Shown: positions 7,881 through 18,019 of the stretch, piece after piece
Layout of the letters: each line of letters begins with the position of its first letter
How positions within the stretch are numbered: the first letter of the stretch is position 1
From: Gammaproteobacteria bacterium
GTDB taxonomy: Bacteria; Pseudomonadota; Gammaproteobacteria; JAGOUN01
Assembly (NCBI GenBank): GCA_018061255.1
Contig: JAGOUN010000009.1
Coordinates: 1 to 36,086 of the forward strand
Length of the DNA: 36,086 nucleotides
Reading direction: 5' to 3'
Translations under genes and position numbers: made by a program
Notes under the pieces: generated by a model
Told to the model about the DNA's origin: nothing
The model's input: the letters and a program-made list of their open reading frames with translations, nothing else
Database searches by the model: none

Positions 7881-9335
7881 TTACTTAAAAGCTGCTGGAG
7901 TTTGTAAATGCCAATCAGTGAGTTGCTGATATTGATGCGCAACATTTAATATGCGCGCTTCATCAAAATAATTACCAATAATTTGTAATCCCACTGGCAT
8001 GTTATTGACAAAGCCTGCAGGAATAGAAGCGCCAGGTAAGCCTGCTAAATTAACGGCAATGGTGTACATGTCGGATAAATACATCGCGATAGGGTCCTTG
8101 CTACGTTCACCTATTTTAAAAGCAGTGGTAGGTGAGGTAGGCCCCATAATCACATCTACTGTTTCAAAAGCCTCTAAGAAATCTTGACATATTAAGCGAC
8201 GAATTTTCTGTGCTTTCAGGTAACATGCTTCATATACATTCGAAGAAAGAGCATAAGTTCCCATCATGATGCGACGCTTAACTTCCATGCCAAAACCTTC
8301 ACTGCGTGATCGTTGATAAAGATCCAATAAATTTTTTGGATCTGCACAGCGGTATCCATAACGCACGCCATCAAATCGCGATAAGTTAGAAGAGCATTCC
8401 GCGGGCGCGATGACATAATATGCAGCAGTAGCAACATCATTATGTGGTAAAGAGATGTCATGAATAGTGGCGCCTTGGCTTTCATATAGGCGTAATGCCG
8501 TTTGAATCACTGCAGCAATATTGGCATCAAGTTGTTCAGTGAAAAATGCTTTAGGCACGCCTATTCTCAAGCCTTTTAAAGGTTGATTGAGTTGGGCGGT
8601 ATAATCGGTTTTAGGACGCTCAATAGAGGTAGAATCTTTGGGGTCAAAACCTGCCATGGTATTTAATACGATTGCCAGATCTTCTGCTGTTTTTCCCATC
8701 GGGCCGGCTTGATCTAAGCTGGAAGCAAACGCAATCATGCCGTAACGTGACACCGCTCCATAGGTCGGTTTGATTCCACAAATACCTGTTAATGCTGCAG
8801 GCTGACGAATAGATCCGCCAGTGTCTGTTCCTGTCGAAGCAGGCGCTAATTGCGCTGCGACAGCGGCAGAAGAGCCACCTGAAGATCCTCCTGGGACGGT
8901 GTTCAAATCCCAAGGATTTTTAACCGCTCCATAAAAACTGGTTTCATTGGAAGATCCCATGGCGAATTCATCCATATTGGTTTTGCCCAACATCACTGCG
9001 CCTGCTTGTAAAAATTTTTCAGTGACGGTTGATTCATACGGGGCGATAAAATTATCAAGCATTTTTGAGCCACAAGAAGTCTTAATTCCTTTGGCGCAGA
9101 AAATATCTTTTTGAGCAAGCGGAATGCCGGTTAATGCTTGTGCATTGCCTTGATGAATACGCTGATCTGCTTCTACTGCTTGGGCAATTGCAGTTTCATC
9201 GCAAATAGTAATAAAAGCATTTAACGAGCTTTGATATTGATGAATACGTTTTAGGTAATGTTGGGTCAATTCAACGCTAGAAATTTCTTTAGCGTCTAGC
9301 ATTTTGCGTAAAGTAGCAATCGTGTGATTATGCAT
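7881..9335 (-). CDS. gatA: Aspartyl/glutamyl-tRNA amidotransferase subunit A
   Basis: GatA is the amidase-signature subunit that hydrolyses glutamine and channels ammonia to GatB. The 484-residue protein has the Ser-cisSer-Lys triad with family spacing: Lys76 (PLAQKDIF), Ser151 (GGSSGGSS) and Ser175 ([11 protein letters not shown]). The lysine motif reads AQKD where many homologues have AIKD or AVKD. The gene lies 18 bases after gatC and 11 before gatB, so the three are one operon. The ATG at 9335 gives the expected N-terminal helix ([20 protein letters not shown]). Confidence 0.97.
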   Translation of the reverse strand: MHNHTIATLRKMLDAKEISSVELTQHYLKRIHQYQSSLNAFITICDETAIAQAVEADQRIHQGNAQALTGIPLAQKDIFCAKGIKTSCGSKMLDNFIAPYESTVTEKFLQAGAVMLGKTNMDEFAMGSSNETSFYGAVKNPWDLNTVPGGSSGGSSAAVAAQLAPASTGTDTGGSIRQPAALTGICGIKPTYGAVSRYGMIAFASSLDQAGPMGKTAEDLAIVLNTMAGFDPKDSTSIERPKTDYTAQLNQPLKGLRIGVPKAFFTEQLDANIAAVIQTALRLYESQGATIHDISLPHNDVATAAYYVIAPAECSSNLSRFDGVRYGYRCADPKNLLDLYQRSRSEGFGMEVKRRIMMGTYALSSNVYEACYLKAQKIRRLICQDFLEAFETVDVIMGPTSPTTAFKIGERSKDPIAMYLSDMYTIAVNLAGLPGASIPAGFVNNMPVGLQIIGNYFDEARILNVAHQYQQLTDWHLQTPAAFK

Positions 9336-9353
9336 AAATAAAACCTATTAAGA

Positions 9354-9641
9354 TTATTCGATAACAAGAGGAACAAAATACAAACCATGATCTGCATTCG
9401 GTGCTATTTTTTGGAAAGTGTCGCGTTGATTGGTTTCGGTTACTTCATCTAAGCGCAAGCGTTGATTCGCTTCAATCGGGTGTGATAAAGGAGCGACATT
9501 CTGAGTATCAACGCTATCCATGTGTTCAATCATGGTCAATATTTTGCCTAACTCAGGCCGAAGAGCAGTCACTTGCTCGTCTGAAACGTCAATGCGTGCT
9601 AAATGCGCTATTTTTTTAATGTCTTGATCGGACAGTATCAT
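9354..9641 (-). CDS. gatC: Aspartyl/glutamyl-tRNA amidotransferase subunit C
   Basis: The 95-residue protein is the small scaffold subunit that wraps around the GatA-GatB interface and stabilises the complex. The family pattern is clear: two N-terminal helices with KKIAHLARIDVSDEQ, the MIEHMDSVDTQNVAPLSHP loop, and LRLDEVTETNQRD before a C-terminal segment ending in FVPLVIE. It is the first gene of the gatCAB operon on the minus strand. It is divergent from the DUF4143 ATPase gene across a 179-base region with candidate promoters for both directions. Confidence 0.96.
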   Translation of the reverse strand: MILSDQDIKKIAHLARIDVSDEQVTALRPELGKILTMIEHMDSVDTQNVAPLSHPIEANQRLRLDEVTETNQRDTFQKIAPNADHGLYFVPLVIE

Positions 9642-9678
9642 GGAATATGTTCCTGCTTTATAGCAAAAATGAATGGGG

Positions 9679-9684
9679 ATTATA
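9679..9684 (-). promoter_or_regulatory. Candidate -10 box of gatCAB
   Basis: On the minus strand a perfect TATAAT lies 37 bases upstream of the gatC ATG. No good -35 hexamer is seen at 16-18 bases, so this rests on the -10 alone. Confidence 0.4.
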
Positions 9685-9738
9685 CTGTATTAAGTGCAGA
9701 CAGGGGAAGATCTAGTGAGTCATGAATTTTTCATATAG

Positions 9739-9771
9739 TGACAAATTGTCAATTCAATTGACAATTTGTCA
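9739..9771. promoter_or_regulatory. 33-bp operator-like perfect inverted repeat upstream of the DUF4143 ATPase
   Basis: Two 16-base arms (9739-9754 and 9756-9771) are exact reverse complements around a single C. Each arm contains its own smaller dyad, TGACAA-N-TTGTCA, at 9739-9751 and 9759-9771, with centres 20 bp or about two helical turns apart. This is the classic geometry for two repressor dimers on one DNA face. No regulator gene is adjacent, so the binding protein is unknown. Confidence 0.7.
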
Positions 9772-9787
9772 TGGCACGTAATAACAT
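9758..9787 (+). promoter_or_regulatory. Candidate promoter of the DUF4143-prfC pair, overlapping the inverted repeat
   Basis: TTGACA (9758-9763) sits inside the right arm of the inverted repeat and is followed after 18 bases by TAACAT (9782-9787), a 4-of-6 match to the -10 consensus. A protein bound to the palindrome would cover the -35 box. Confidence 0.45.
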
Positions 9788-9820
9788 ATACCTATTCATT
9801 GATCATAGTAGATATTTTAT

Positions 9821-11017
9821 ATGCTGGCGAGAGAGGCTGAAGTTACACTACTACTTAAAGCCAGCTATTATCCTATTATCGCTATTATTGGGCCAAGACA
9901 AGCAGGTAAGTCTACATTAGCCAAAAAGCTTTTCCCTCAAAAACCATATTGTAGTTTAGAAGACTGGGATAACCGACAATTTGCTACAGACGATCCACGG
10001 CGTTTTTTAGCACAGTTTCACCAAGGAGCGATCCTTGATGAAGTACAGCACTGTCCTGCATTATTTTCATATCTGCAGACATTGGTCGATCAACAGCAAG
10101 AAAAAGGTCTATTTATCTTAACAGGTTCACAACAATTTAGTTTGATGGCTAATTTAACCCAATCATTAGCAGGTCGTGTCGGGTTAATACAGTTGTTGCC
10201 GTTTACATTGACAGAGTTACAACAAGGTCAATATGCACCTGCAGAAATTGAGCCATTACTATTTAATGGTTGTTATCCACCAATTTATGATAAAAAAATT
10301 CCTTCGCCTTATTGGATGAGTGATTATGTGATGACCTATCTCGAACGTGATGTGAGACAACTCATTCATATTCAAGATTTGCGTGTATTTCATCGTTTTT
10401 TGCAAATGTGTGCGGTGCGTACAGGGCAACTGTTAAATTTGTCTAACTTAGCAAGTGATTGTGGCATAACTCACAATACCGCGAAAGCATGGCTATCTGT
10501 GCTAGAGGCGAGTTATCTCGTATTTCTTTTATCGCCGCATCACCGTAATTTTAATAAACGCCTGGTGAAAACTTCTAAGATATATTTTTATGATACAGGT
10601 TTGGCGTGTTTTCTTGCTGGCATTCAAAGTAGTGAGCAACTTATTGCTCATCCAATGCGAGGAAGTTTATTTGAAACGTGGGTGGTGAGTGAATTAATCA
10701 AGCGCCGTTTTAATCAGGGCGTGATGTCTGATCTTTATTTCTGGCGTGATCGTCAAGGACATGAAGTGGATGTTTTGATTGAGCAAGGAGCGCAATTAAT
10801 TCCTGTTGAAATTAAATCAGGAAAAACGATTGCTTCAGATTACTTTGATAGCCTAGAGTATTGGTCGACGTTGAGTCAACAGTCGCAAATTACCTCTTGG
10901 CTGATTTATGCGGGGAATGTTAGCCAAGAGCGTTCAAAAGCGAAAGTGTTAAGTTGGAGTGATATTGCACAACTTGATCTTGCATTAAAAAACAATGGAG
11001 ATAAGTCAAGTTCATGA
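9821..11017 (+). CDS. AAA-type ATPase with DUF4143 domain (ATP-binding protein)
   Basis: The 398-residue protein has the layout of the widespread AAA_14/DUF4143 ATPases. Walker A is GPRQAGKST at residues 24-32, Walker B is GAILDEVQ with Asp73-Glu74, and a sensor segment [11 protein letters not shown] follows. The C-terminal DUF4143 region contains [23 protein letters not shown], then EVDVLIEQG and PVEIKSGKT. The acidic/Lys pattern of that last part resembles a PD-(D/E)XK nuclease fold. The family is common in mobile and genomic-island contexts and its physiological role is not settled. The stop overlaps the prfC ATG as ATGA (11014-11017), an unusual partnership. A strong operator-like palindrome lies 50 bases upstream. 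No membrane or secretion signal is seen. Confidence 0.9.
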   Translation: MLAREAEVTLLLKASYYPIIAIIGPRQAGKSTLAKKLFPQKPYCSLEDWDNRQFATDDPRRFLAQFHQGAILDEVQHCPALFSYLQTLVDQQQEKGLFILTGSQQFSLMANLTQSLAGRVGLIQLLPFTLTELQQGQYAPAEIEPLLFNGCYPPIYDKKIPSPYWMSDYVMTYLERDVRQLIHIQDLRVFHRFLQMCAVRTGQLLNLSNLASDCGITHNTAKAWLSVLEASYLVFLLSPHHRNFNKRLVKTSKIYFYDTGLACFLAGIQSSEQLIAHPMRGSLFETWVVSELIKRRFNQGVMSDLYFWRDRQGHEVDVLIEQGAQLIPVEIKSGKTIASDYFDSLEYWSTLSQQSQITSWLIYAGNVSQERSKAKVLSWSDIAQLDLALKNNGDKSSS

Positions 11018-12594
11018 ACCATTTTTTGGAAAAATTAAAAAAACGTCGCACATTCGCGATTATCTCACATCCTGATGCGGGGAAAACCACACTAACTGAA
11101 AAGCTCTTGCTTTTTGGAGGTGCGATTCAGCTTGCGGGTACAGTTAAGGGGCGAAAAGCTGCGCGACATGCGACTTCAGATTGGATGGAGATGGAAAAAG
11201 AGCGTGGAATTTCTGTAACAAGTTCGGTCATGCAATTCCCTTATCGCGATTGTATTATCAATTTATTGGATACTCCTGGGCACGCGGATTTCTCGGAAGA
11301 TACCTATCGAACATTAACCGCGGTTGACTCGGCGTTGATGGTGATTGATGCTGCAAAAGGTGTGGAAGAGCGCACGCTGAAGTTGATGGATGTTTGTCGT
11401 TTACGCGATACGCCGATTTTAACGTTTGTGAATAAACTGGATCGAGAAGGACGTGAGCCTGTCGAGTTACTCGATGAAATTGAAGAAGTGTTGAAGATTC
11501 AATGTGCGCCGATTACTTGGCCTATCGGACAAGGAAAACGTTTCAAAGGTGTTTATCACTTATATAAAGATGAAGTGGTTTTGTATCAGCCAGGCAAGGG
11601 TGATAGTGTTCAATTGGGTGAGGTGATTCAAGGGCTTGATAGTCTTGAAGCTAGGGAGAAATTAGGTCATTTTGTTGACGAAATAAAAAGTGAAATTGAA
11701 TTAGTGCGCGGCGCGAGTCATACCTTTAATTTAGATCTTTTTTCGCAAGGAAAATTAACCCCGGTATTTTTTGGATCCGCTATTAATAATTTTGGTATTC
11801 GTGAATTGCTCAATGATTTTGTAATTTATGCCCCTGCACCACAAAAACGCGAAACGAATCAAGGTGATGTCCAGCCCACAGATGAAAAATTCAGTGGTTT
11901 TGTGTTTAAAATTCAAGCAAACATGGATCCGCAGCATCGTGATCGTATTGCATTTTTACGTGTTTGTTCGGGAGTGTATCGTAATCGCATAAAAGTGATT
12001 CAACAGCGAGTAGGTAAAGAAATTCAAATTAGTAATGCATTGACTTTTATGGCGGGTGAACGCGAACATATTGATGAAGCTTATCCAGGCGATATTATTG
12101 GCATTCACAACCATGGTAGCATTCAAATTGGCGATACTTTCTGCGAAAAGGGGAACTTTAAATTTTTGGGTATTCCTAATTTTGCACCCGAATTATTTAA
12201 ATTAATCCGATTAAAAGACCCTCTAAAATTAAAGGCTTTACAAAAAGGATTGTTAGAACTTTCCGAAGAAGGCGCAACACAAATTTTCCGTCCGTTGATT
12301 AATAATTATTGGATTGTAGGTGCTGTGGGAACATTACAATTTGAAGTTGTCGCGCATCGATTGTTATCAGAATATAACGTTAACTGTGTTTATGAAGTAG
12401 TTTCTGTTGCAACAGCTCGTTGGGTGTATTGTGATGACAATAAAAAATTAGAAGAATTTAAGCGCAAATGCGAGCCTAATTTGGCGTTAGATGCGGCAAA
12501 TCAGTTAACCTACCTTGCACCAACAATGGTTAATTTATCGCTAACGCAAGAGCGCTATCCTGATATTAAATTTACGGCAACTCGAGAGCATTAA
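11014..12594 (+). CDS. prfC: Peptide chain release factor 3 (RF3)
   Basis: RF3 is the translational GTPase that removes RF1/RF2 from the ribosome after termination. The length of 526 residues matches the family (about 529 in E. coli). G1 is SHPDAGKTT at residues 18-26, G2 is [10 protein letters not shown]3 is DTPGHADF and G4 is NKLD. The C-terminal beta-barrel domains with [12 protein letters not shown] are intact. The ATG overlaps the stop of the DUF4143 gene, and the nearest Shine-Dalgarno-like GGAG (10997-11000) is 13 bases away, so translation probably depends on coupling. The TAA at 12592-12594 is shared antiparallel with the bepA stop. Confidence 0.97.
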   Translation: MNHFLEKLKKRRTFAIISHPDAGKTTLTEKLLLFGGAIQLAGTVKGRKAARHATSDWMEMEKERGISVTSSVMQFPYRDCIINLLDTPGHADFSEDTYRTLTAVDSALMVIDAAKGVEERTLKLMDVCRLRDTPILTFVNKLDREGREPVELLDEIEEVLKIQCAPITWPIGQGKRFKGVYHLYKDEVVLYQPGKGDSVQLGEVIQGLDSLEAREKLGHFVDEIKSEIELVRGASHTFNLDLFSQGKLTPVFFGSAINNFGIRELLNDFVIYAPAPQKRETNQGDVQPTDEKFSGFVFKIQANMDPQHRDRIAFLRVCSGVYRNRIKVIQQRVGKEIQISNALTFMAGEREHIDEAYPGDIIGIHNHGSIQIGDTFCEKGNFKFLGIPNFAPELFKLIRLKDPLKLKALQKGLLELSEEGATQIFRPLINNYWIVGAVGTLQFEVVAHRLLSEYNVNCVYEVVSVATARWVYCDDNKKLEEFKRKCEPNLALDAANQLTYLAPTMVNLSLTQERYPDIKFTATREH

Positions 12595-13979
12595 TTTTTG
12601 TCAGCACGTAGCATTTTTTGCAAGCGGATTTTTTCAGCTTGTATTAGACTTCGTGTATAAGCTGTTTGCTCTGCTTGTTGTTCAGCCATATTAACTTGAA
12701 TGAGAGCGTCTCTAGTGTCGTCTGCTGCTAGATACGCTTTTGCTCGTGATAGATAAGCATAAATTAAATTGTGATCGTCTGCATAAGCTTTGCTGAGCAA
12801 TACCCAAAAATCAGGTGAGTCAGCAAAGGTGACTTGATATTGTTCTAATAATTTTACAGCATCTTTTGGGTGATGATCGCGTAATAAAATCAATCCATAG
12901 AAGGTCACAGTTGGATAGTAATCATTATCTAATGCATATGCTTGTTGAATATACTGTTTCGCTTCTGAGTATTTTTTCTGAAGAAAATTTGCTTGCGCTA
13001 GTGAGTAGGGGTAAATCACCTCATTTTGATCAGATTGCATCAGTTCTTTTAAAAGAGTGTTCGATGATTCATATTGACGATTTTTAAATTCAGCCAATGC
13101 TAGAAGATATTTTTGATAAACATCACTAGGGTTTTTTTGATAACTTGCAGTGGTTTGAGAAAGAAAATTCTTTGCATCTTTAGCTAAAAAATATTGCATG
13201 CGTGCTTTCGCTAAATAATATCTTGTAGAAGATGGATAATCTTTTTTAGTCGCCAATAGTTTTGCACGCTCTTCTGCGAGAGCAATACGTTCTTGCGTTA
13301 CGGGGTGATCCAATAACATCGGTGGTGGAGTTGAGTCATAGCGACTTTGTTCTAGCAATCGTTTAAAAAAATTTGCCATAGCATAAGGATTGAATCCTGC
13401 TCTAGCGAGAGTTTGGATGCCCATGCTATCTGCTTCTTCTTCAAAGGTGCGTGTATTGTTGATTTGATATTGTATTCCACCCGCCGCAATGGAGCTGATT
13501 CCTCCTGCGGCAATCGCGCCATTCCCAGTAGCAATGGCTGCGACCATGGCAGCTAATGCTGGGAGTGTCAGATTTTTGGTTTTGTCTTCGCCACGTTGTA
13601 AATGATCCTGGGTAACGTGTGCAATTTCATGTGCCATGACACTGGCTAATTCACTTTCAGTTTGCGTGGCATTAATTAACCCGCCGAAGACGCCGACATA
13701 GCCCCCAGGCCCCGCGAAAGCATTAATAACATCTTGCTGAATCACAAAGAAATGAAAAGGACGTGTGGGAGCATCGCTATGCGAGACAAGGCGATACCCT
13801 AGTGTTTGGATATAATCATTGATAATAGCATCAGATGCCAAAGGCAATTGCTGTTGCACCATATTAAAAAACGTCTTTCCAGCTTCTTGATCGCTAAACG
13901 GGGTAGCCTGTGTACTTAGCGCAGCGCTACTTAGTAATATAGTGCTAATCAAAAATTTAGAGAGCTGTCGCAATAACAT
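12591..13979 (-). CDS. bepA: BepA-type periplasmic M48 metalloprotease with TPR domain
   Basis: The 462-residue protein begins with a signal peptide (about residues 1-25, ending near STQA). An M48 zinc protease domain carries HEIAH (His117, Glu118, His121) and the third-ligand motif FEEEADSMG near residue 180. A DHP motif follows (about 225), as in BepA. The C-terminal half is a run of TPR-like helices. E. coli BepA is 487 residues; it degrades or assembles stalled LptD and BAM components in the periplasm. The gene is convergent with prfC and overlaps it by four bases (12591-12594). It is divergent from fadE across 210 bases. Confidence 0.92.
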   Translation of the reverse strand: MLLRQLSKFLISTILLSSAALSTQATPFSDQEAGKTFFNMVQQQLPLASDAIINDYIQTLGYRLVSHSDAPTRPFHFFVIQQDVINAFAGPGGYVGVFGGLINATQTESELASVMAHEIAHVTQDHLQRGEDKTKNLTLPALAAMVAAIATGNGAIAAGGISSIAAGGIQYQINNTRTFEEEADSMGIQTLARAGFNPYAMANFFKRLLEQSRYDSTPPPMLLDHPVTQERIALAEERAKLLATKKDYPSSTRYYLAKARMQYFLAKDAKNFLSQTTASYQKNPSDVYQKYLLALAEFKNRQYESSNTLLKELMQSDQNEVIYPYSLAQANFLQKKYSEAKQYIQQAYALDNDYYPTVTFYGLILLRDHHPKDAVKLLEQYQVTFADSPDFWVLLSKAYADDHNLIYAYLSRAKAYLAADDTRDALIQVNMAEQQAEQTAYTRSLIQAEKIRLQKMLRADKN

Positions 13980-14071
13980 TTTTTATCTTATGTGAAATCG
14001 TCTTAGGTAGTCAGAGGCATAGCTCTTTGAAAGACTAAGATAAGGTGAGCCTGAAAACATGTTGATTCCTT

Positions 14072-14093
14072 TTTATCATACCCAGGTGATAAA
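14072..14093. promoter_or_regulatory. Operator-like inverted repeat upstream of fadE
   Basis: TTTATCA (14072-14078) and TGATAAA (14087-14093) form a perfect 7-bp dyad with an 8-base spacer. A TATAAG (14097-14102) just downstream could be the -10 box of fadE, so a protein bound here would interfere with transcription. No regulator gene lies nearby; a fatty-acid-responsive repressor is a guess. A second dyad, TTATCTTA (13983-13990) with TAAGATAA (14036-14043), lies next to the bepA start. Confidence 0.45.
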
Positions 14094-14189
14094 CTGTATA
14101 AGGGATTGGAGTTTGATGCAAGAGATGCTGTGTTTTCAATAAATTTGATTTACTATAAGTAGCATCTGAATTTTAAGGAGTATGTTGCC

Positions 14190-16634
14190 ATGGCATGGTT
14201 CTCAGTTATTTTGTTGATTTTACCTCTACTTATATTGCTTGCTGTTTCTTGTCCAATGATAGTGCTGTGGCCGCTGTATGCCGTGATTATCCTGGCGGTT
14301 GATTACCACGGGGCATTGGGTATCTTTTTTTCTAGTATAATTTCTGCACTGTGGATTGGTGTAGGCCTACTTTTTTTTATACCAGTATGGCGCAAGCGTT
14401 TGGTGGTTTCTAAGCTACTTGCTTACATTCGGGTTTCGTTTCCGCATATGAGTCGCACAGAAAAAGAAGCGATTGAAGCGGGTGATATTTGGTGGGAAGC
14501 AGAATTTTTTAAAGGCAAGCCTAACTGGGAAACGCTTTTTTCTTATCAAACCCCAACGCTAACGTCTAAAGAGCAAGCTTTTATTGATAACCAAGTCATA
14601 GAACTTTGCAAAATGACGCATAATTGGCAGATACTCCATGAGCTACGTGATTTACCACCAGAAATATGGGCGTATCTAAAGAAAGAAAAATTTTTTGGTT
14701 TATTGATTCCCGAGAATTATGGCGGATTAGGTTTTTCTCCCTTAGCGCATTCTACGATTATTATGAAGTTAGCCACGCAATCCTCTACTTGCGCAATTAC
14801 AGCGATGGTGCCAAATTCTTTAGGGCCAGCAGAATTATTGTTAAAGTATGGAACACAAGAACAGAAAAATCATTATTTGCCACGATTGGCCGCAGGTGAC
14901 GAAATTCCATGTTTTGGATTAACCTCATTAGATGCAGGGAGTGATGCTGGGGCGATGACAGATCATGGCGTGATTTGTTACGGTGAATTTGAAGGTGAAA
15001 AAGTTTTAGGTATTAAACTCAATTGGGATAAGCGCTATATTACTTTAGCGCCGGTGGCGACAGTATTGGGGTTGGCCTTTAATTTATACGATCCAGAAAA
15101 ATTATTAGGTGAAGAAATCACTCTTGGTATTAGTGTGTGCTTGGTGCCGACGCACTTGCCTGGTGTTGAGATAGGGCATAGACATTGGCCGTTGTTATTA
15201 GCATTAATGAATGGCCCAACCCGTGGTAAAGATGTTTTTGTTCCAGTCGATTATCTGATTGGTGGCAAAGCCATGGCAGGGCAGGGATGGCGCATGTTGA
15301 TGGAATGTTTATCCGAAGGCCGTGGCATTTCATTGCCCGCACTGTCAGCCGGCGGTGGAAAATTATTATATGGTTTAACCGGGGCATACACAAAAGTTCG
15401 ACAACAATTTAATGTACCGATTGCAAAATTTGAAGGCATACGATCCGCATTAGCGGAGATCGCTGGTAAAGCATTTATGTTACAGGCAATGCGCATTTTT
15501 ACTGTTGGGCCGGTACAAGAAGGGCTAAGTCCTGCGATTGCTTCAGCGATCGCAAAATGCCAAATGACAGAAATGGCGCGGGATATTGTTAATCTATCCA
15601 TGGATGTTCATGGTGGCAAAGCGATTCAAGTCGGGCCGAATAATTATATGTTCCCCTCCTATTTACATACTCCGATTGGGATTACGGTTGAGGGGGCAAA
15701 TATTTTAATGCGTTGTCTCGTGATTTTTGGACAGGGGTCTGTGCGTTGTCATCCATTTTTATTAAAAGAATTAAATATTATTAGCGAAGATAACGAGCAA
15801 ACATTAGATAAGTTTGATGCAATATTATTACCCCATATAAAATTTAGCTTGAGTAATTTAGCTAGAAATATTCTGTATACCCTTTCGGCAGGTTATGGTG
15901 TCTGTGTTAAAGCTCCTAAAGCAGTGAATAAGCATGTGCGAGAATTAACTCGAATCAGTGCTGCTTTTGCCTTATTGACTGATGTCGCTTTACTTGTTTT
16001 GGGAGGAACTCTAAAACGTAAAGAAACGTTATCTGGTCGATTAGCGGATATAATCGGGCAGTTATATATTGCATCGTCAGTACTAAAATATTATGCAGAT
16101 GCGAAATTTCCTGAGCATCACAAAGCGTATGTGGATTGGTCGGTGCAGTATAGTCTTTGGAAAGCACAAACTGCCATTCAAGAATTTTTAAGAAACTTTC
16201 CGAATCGTATTGTTGCGAAAGCGATGAAATTTATCATTTTTCCTTTAGGGTATCGTTATGCTCGACCGAATGATCATCTTGATAATCAATTAGTCGAAGC
16301 CATGTTAGATCAAAGTGCTATGCGAAATGAATTATTACAGGACTGCTGTATTAACGTATCACCACATAGTCCCAAACGATGGTTAGAGCAAGCGTTTAAT
16401 GATTCAATTACTCTAACGCCATTATTGAAGAGATGGGCCAAGATGGATACTTCACAATTATTGCCAGAGTATAGTGATTACGATAGCAAGGTGAGTGCAG
16501 CAGTAGAAAATAAATTGCTAACAGCAGAAGAAGGCGCTCAGCTGAAAAATTATGAAAAATTGCGTCGCCATGCGTTAACGGTGGATGAGTTTGATATGAC
16601 ATTCAAAACAGTCTTAACGCCGCCGTATCCTTGA
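14190..16634 (+). CDS. fadE: FadE-type acyl-CoA dehydrogenase
   Basis: The protein is 814 residues, the same length as E. coli FadE, and collinear with it. Two hydrophobic segments (about residues 1-70) anchor the N-terminus in the membrane. SRTEKEAIEAGDIWWE then leads into the flavin-dependent dehydrogenase domain, with NSLGPAELLLKYGTQEQ, CFGLTSLDAGSDAGA and ITVEGANILMR, where the Glu of VEGAN is at the family's catalytic-base position. The C-terminal extension typical of FadE is present. It catalyses the first, FAD-dependent step of beta-oxidation, acyl-CoA to trans-2-enoyl-CoA. AAGGAG (14175-14180) sits nine bases before the ATG. fadI and fadJ follow on the same strand, completing the cycle. 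Confidence 0.95.
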   Translation: MAWFSVILLILPLLILLAVSCPMIVLWPLYAVIILAVDYHGALGIFFSSIISALWIGVGLLFFIPVWRKRLVVSKLLAYIRVSFPHMSRTEKEAIEAGDIWWEAEFFKGKPNWETLFSYQTPTLTSKEQAFIDNQVIELCKMTHNWQILHELRDLPPEIWAYLKKEKFFGLLIPENYGGLGFSPLAHSTIIMKLATQSSTCAITAMVPNSLGPAELLLKYGTQEQKNHYLPRLAAGDEIPCFGLTSLDAGSDAGAMTDHGVICYGEFEGEKVLGIKLNWDKRYITLAPVATVLGLAFNLYDPEKLLGEEITLGISVCLVPTHLPGVEIGHRHWPLLLALMNGPTRGKDVFVPVDYLIGGKAMAGQGWRMLMECLSEGRGISLPALSAGGGKLLYGLTGAYTKVRQQFNVPIAKFEGIRSALAEIAGKAFMLQAMRIFTVGPVQEGLSPAIASAIAKCQMTEMARDIVNLSMDVHGGKAIQVGPNNYMFPSYLHTPIGITVEGANILMRCLVIFGQGSVRCHPFLLKELNIISEDNEQTLDKFDAILLPHIKFSLSNLARNILYTLSAGYGVCVKAPKAVNKHVRELTRISAAFALLTDVALLVLGGTLKRKETLSGRLADIIGQLYIASSVLKYYADAKFPEHHKAYVDWSVQYSLWKAQTAIQEFLRNFPNRIVAKAMKFIIFPLGYRYARPNDHLDNQLVEAMLDQSAMRNELLQDCCINVSPHSPKRWLEQAFNDSITLTPLLKRWAKMDTSQLLPEYSDYDSKVSAAVENKLLTAEEGAQLKNYEKLRRHALTVDEFDMTFKTVLTPPYP

Positions 16635-16645
16635 TTCCTGTTTTT

Positions 16646-16695
16646 ACCTCTCCCCTTGCGGGAGAGGTCGAAGCGTAATCGCTGAGGGAGAGGGG
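16646..16695 (+). repeat. Palindromic repeat with two alternative hairpins between fadE and fadI
   Basis: ACCTCTCCC (16646-16654) pairs perfectly with GGGAGAGGT (16660-16668) around a 5-base loop. A second GGGAGAGG at 16686-16693 could pair with the same left arm instead. No T-tract follows. The composition is like a dispersed extragenic palindrome; if transcribed it may affect mRNA stability or partial termination inside the fad cluster. Confidence 0.65.
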
Positions 16696-16720
16696 TGAGT
16701 AAATTAGAAAAAAGGAACTA

Positions 16721-18019
16721 ATGATGAGCAATCAAAAACCTGTTTACATTGTTGACATGAGCCGTACGCCGTTTATCAAAGCGGAACAGGGGCCTGGAGC
16801 ATTTTCAGCTTCTGATTTAGCCGTGGCTGCGTGTCGCCCTATGTTGTTACGTCAATCTTTTTTACCAACAGAGTTAGGGGAAGTAATTACAGGTTGCATG
16901 ATGCCGTCATCGGAAGAAGCGAATATTTCACGCGTGATTAGTTTACGTATTGGATGCGGCAAAGAAGTTCCGGCTTATACGGTGCAACGCAATTGTGCCT
17001 CTGGTATGCAAGCAATTGATTGTGCGATGAAAGATATTCAATTAGAACGGCATGATCTTGCTCTTGCTGGAGGAGTGGATGCCATGAGTCGAGCGCCATT
17101 ATTATTTAATAGTGGAATGACGGCTTGGTTTTCGCGCTTTGCCTCTAGTAAAAATGTTTCTCAAAAAATTAAAACTTTATTACAATTTCGACCGCAGTTT
17201 CTTGCGCCTGAAATTGCTTTATTAAAAGGTCTAACCGATCACACTGTACGCATGTCAATGGGACAAACCGCAGAAGAAGTTGCATATCGTTATCAGATTT
17301 CGCGCGAAGCAATGGATGCGTATGCATTACAAAGTCATATGCGAGCGATGCAAGCACAAAAAGATAAATCACTCACAAATATTGTGCCATTAATTAATCC
17401 AAGAAATGGCAATGTCATTGCAATCGACAATGGCGTTCGAGCAGATAGTTCACTAGAGAGATTAGCGAAATTAAAACCATTTTTTGATAAACCCTTTGGT
17501 GCTGTCACTGCCGGTAATAGTTCACAAATTACAGATGGTGCTGCGTATATGCTTCTGGCTAGTGAAGCAGCCGTTAAACGTTTGAATTTACCAGTGCGTG
17601 CAAAAATAGTCGATGTGGCTTGGGTGGGGCTTGCGCCAGAAGTGATGGGATTAGGGCCCGCGGTTGCTATTCAAAAATTAATGCAACAACAAAATTTCGA
17701 GCTAAATAGTATTGATTATTGGGAGATGAATGAAGCGTTTGCAGCCCAGGTGCTCGGGTGTTTATCAATGCTTAGGCAAGAAGGGCGAGTGCCACTGGCC
17801 CCTACGCAGAACAAATCTATTCCTCAAGATAAATTAAATATTTACGGTGGAGCAATTGCATTAGGTCATCCTGTCGGTGCATCGGGCGCGCGTATTGTGA
17901 TGCAATTAATTAATGCGCTTGAAAATAACAATGCGAAGCGTGGCGTAGCAACTTTGTGTATCGGCGGTGGCCAAGGTGGCGCGATGTTGATTGAGCGTGT
18001 ATCAGGAGAAACAAAATGA
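16721..18019 (+). CDS. fadI: 3-ketoacyl-CoA thiolase (acetyl-CoA C-acyltransferase), FadI type
   Basis: This 432-residue thiolase (FadI is about 436) cleaves 3-ketoacyl-CoA with CoA to give acetyl-CoA and a shortened acyl-CoA, the last step of beta-oxidation. The nucleophile Cys92 is in RNCASGMQAID, the catalytic His in GGAIALGHPVGASGAR, and the second catalytic Cys in LCIGGGQGGA. Two ATGs stand in tandem at 16721 and 16724; the AAGGAA (16712-16717) is better spaced for the second. Its TGA overlaps the ATG of fadJ as ATGA (18016-18019), indicating a coupled alpha/beta complex. Confidence 0.95.
   Translation: MMSNQKPVYIVDMSRTPFIKAEQGPGAFSASDLAVAACRPMLLRQSFLPTELGEVITGCMMPSSEEANISRVISLRIGCGKEVPAYTVQRNCASGMQAIDCAMKDIQLERHDLALAGGVDAMSRAPLLFNSGMTAWFSRFASSKNVSQKIKTLLQFRPQFLAPEIALLKGLTDHTVRMSMGQTAEEVAYRYQISREAMDAYALQSHMRAMQAQKDKSLTNIVPLINPRNGNVIAIDNGVRADSSLERLAKLKPFFDKPFGAVTAGNSSQITDGAAYMLLASEAAVKRLNLPVRAKIVDVAWVGLAPEVMGLGPAVAIQKLMQQQNFELNSIDYWEMNEAFAAQVLGCLSMLRQEGRVPLAPTQNKSIPQDKLNIYGGAIALGHPVGASGARIVMQLINALENNNAKRGVATLCIGGGQGGAMLIERVSGETK

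Noticed and set aside
16646-16695. Hairpin after fadE as an intrinsic terminator
   Set aside because: No T-tract follows either hairpin, and fadI begins only 86 bases after fadE in the same pathway order.
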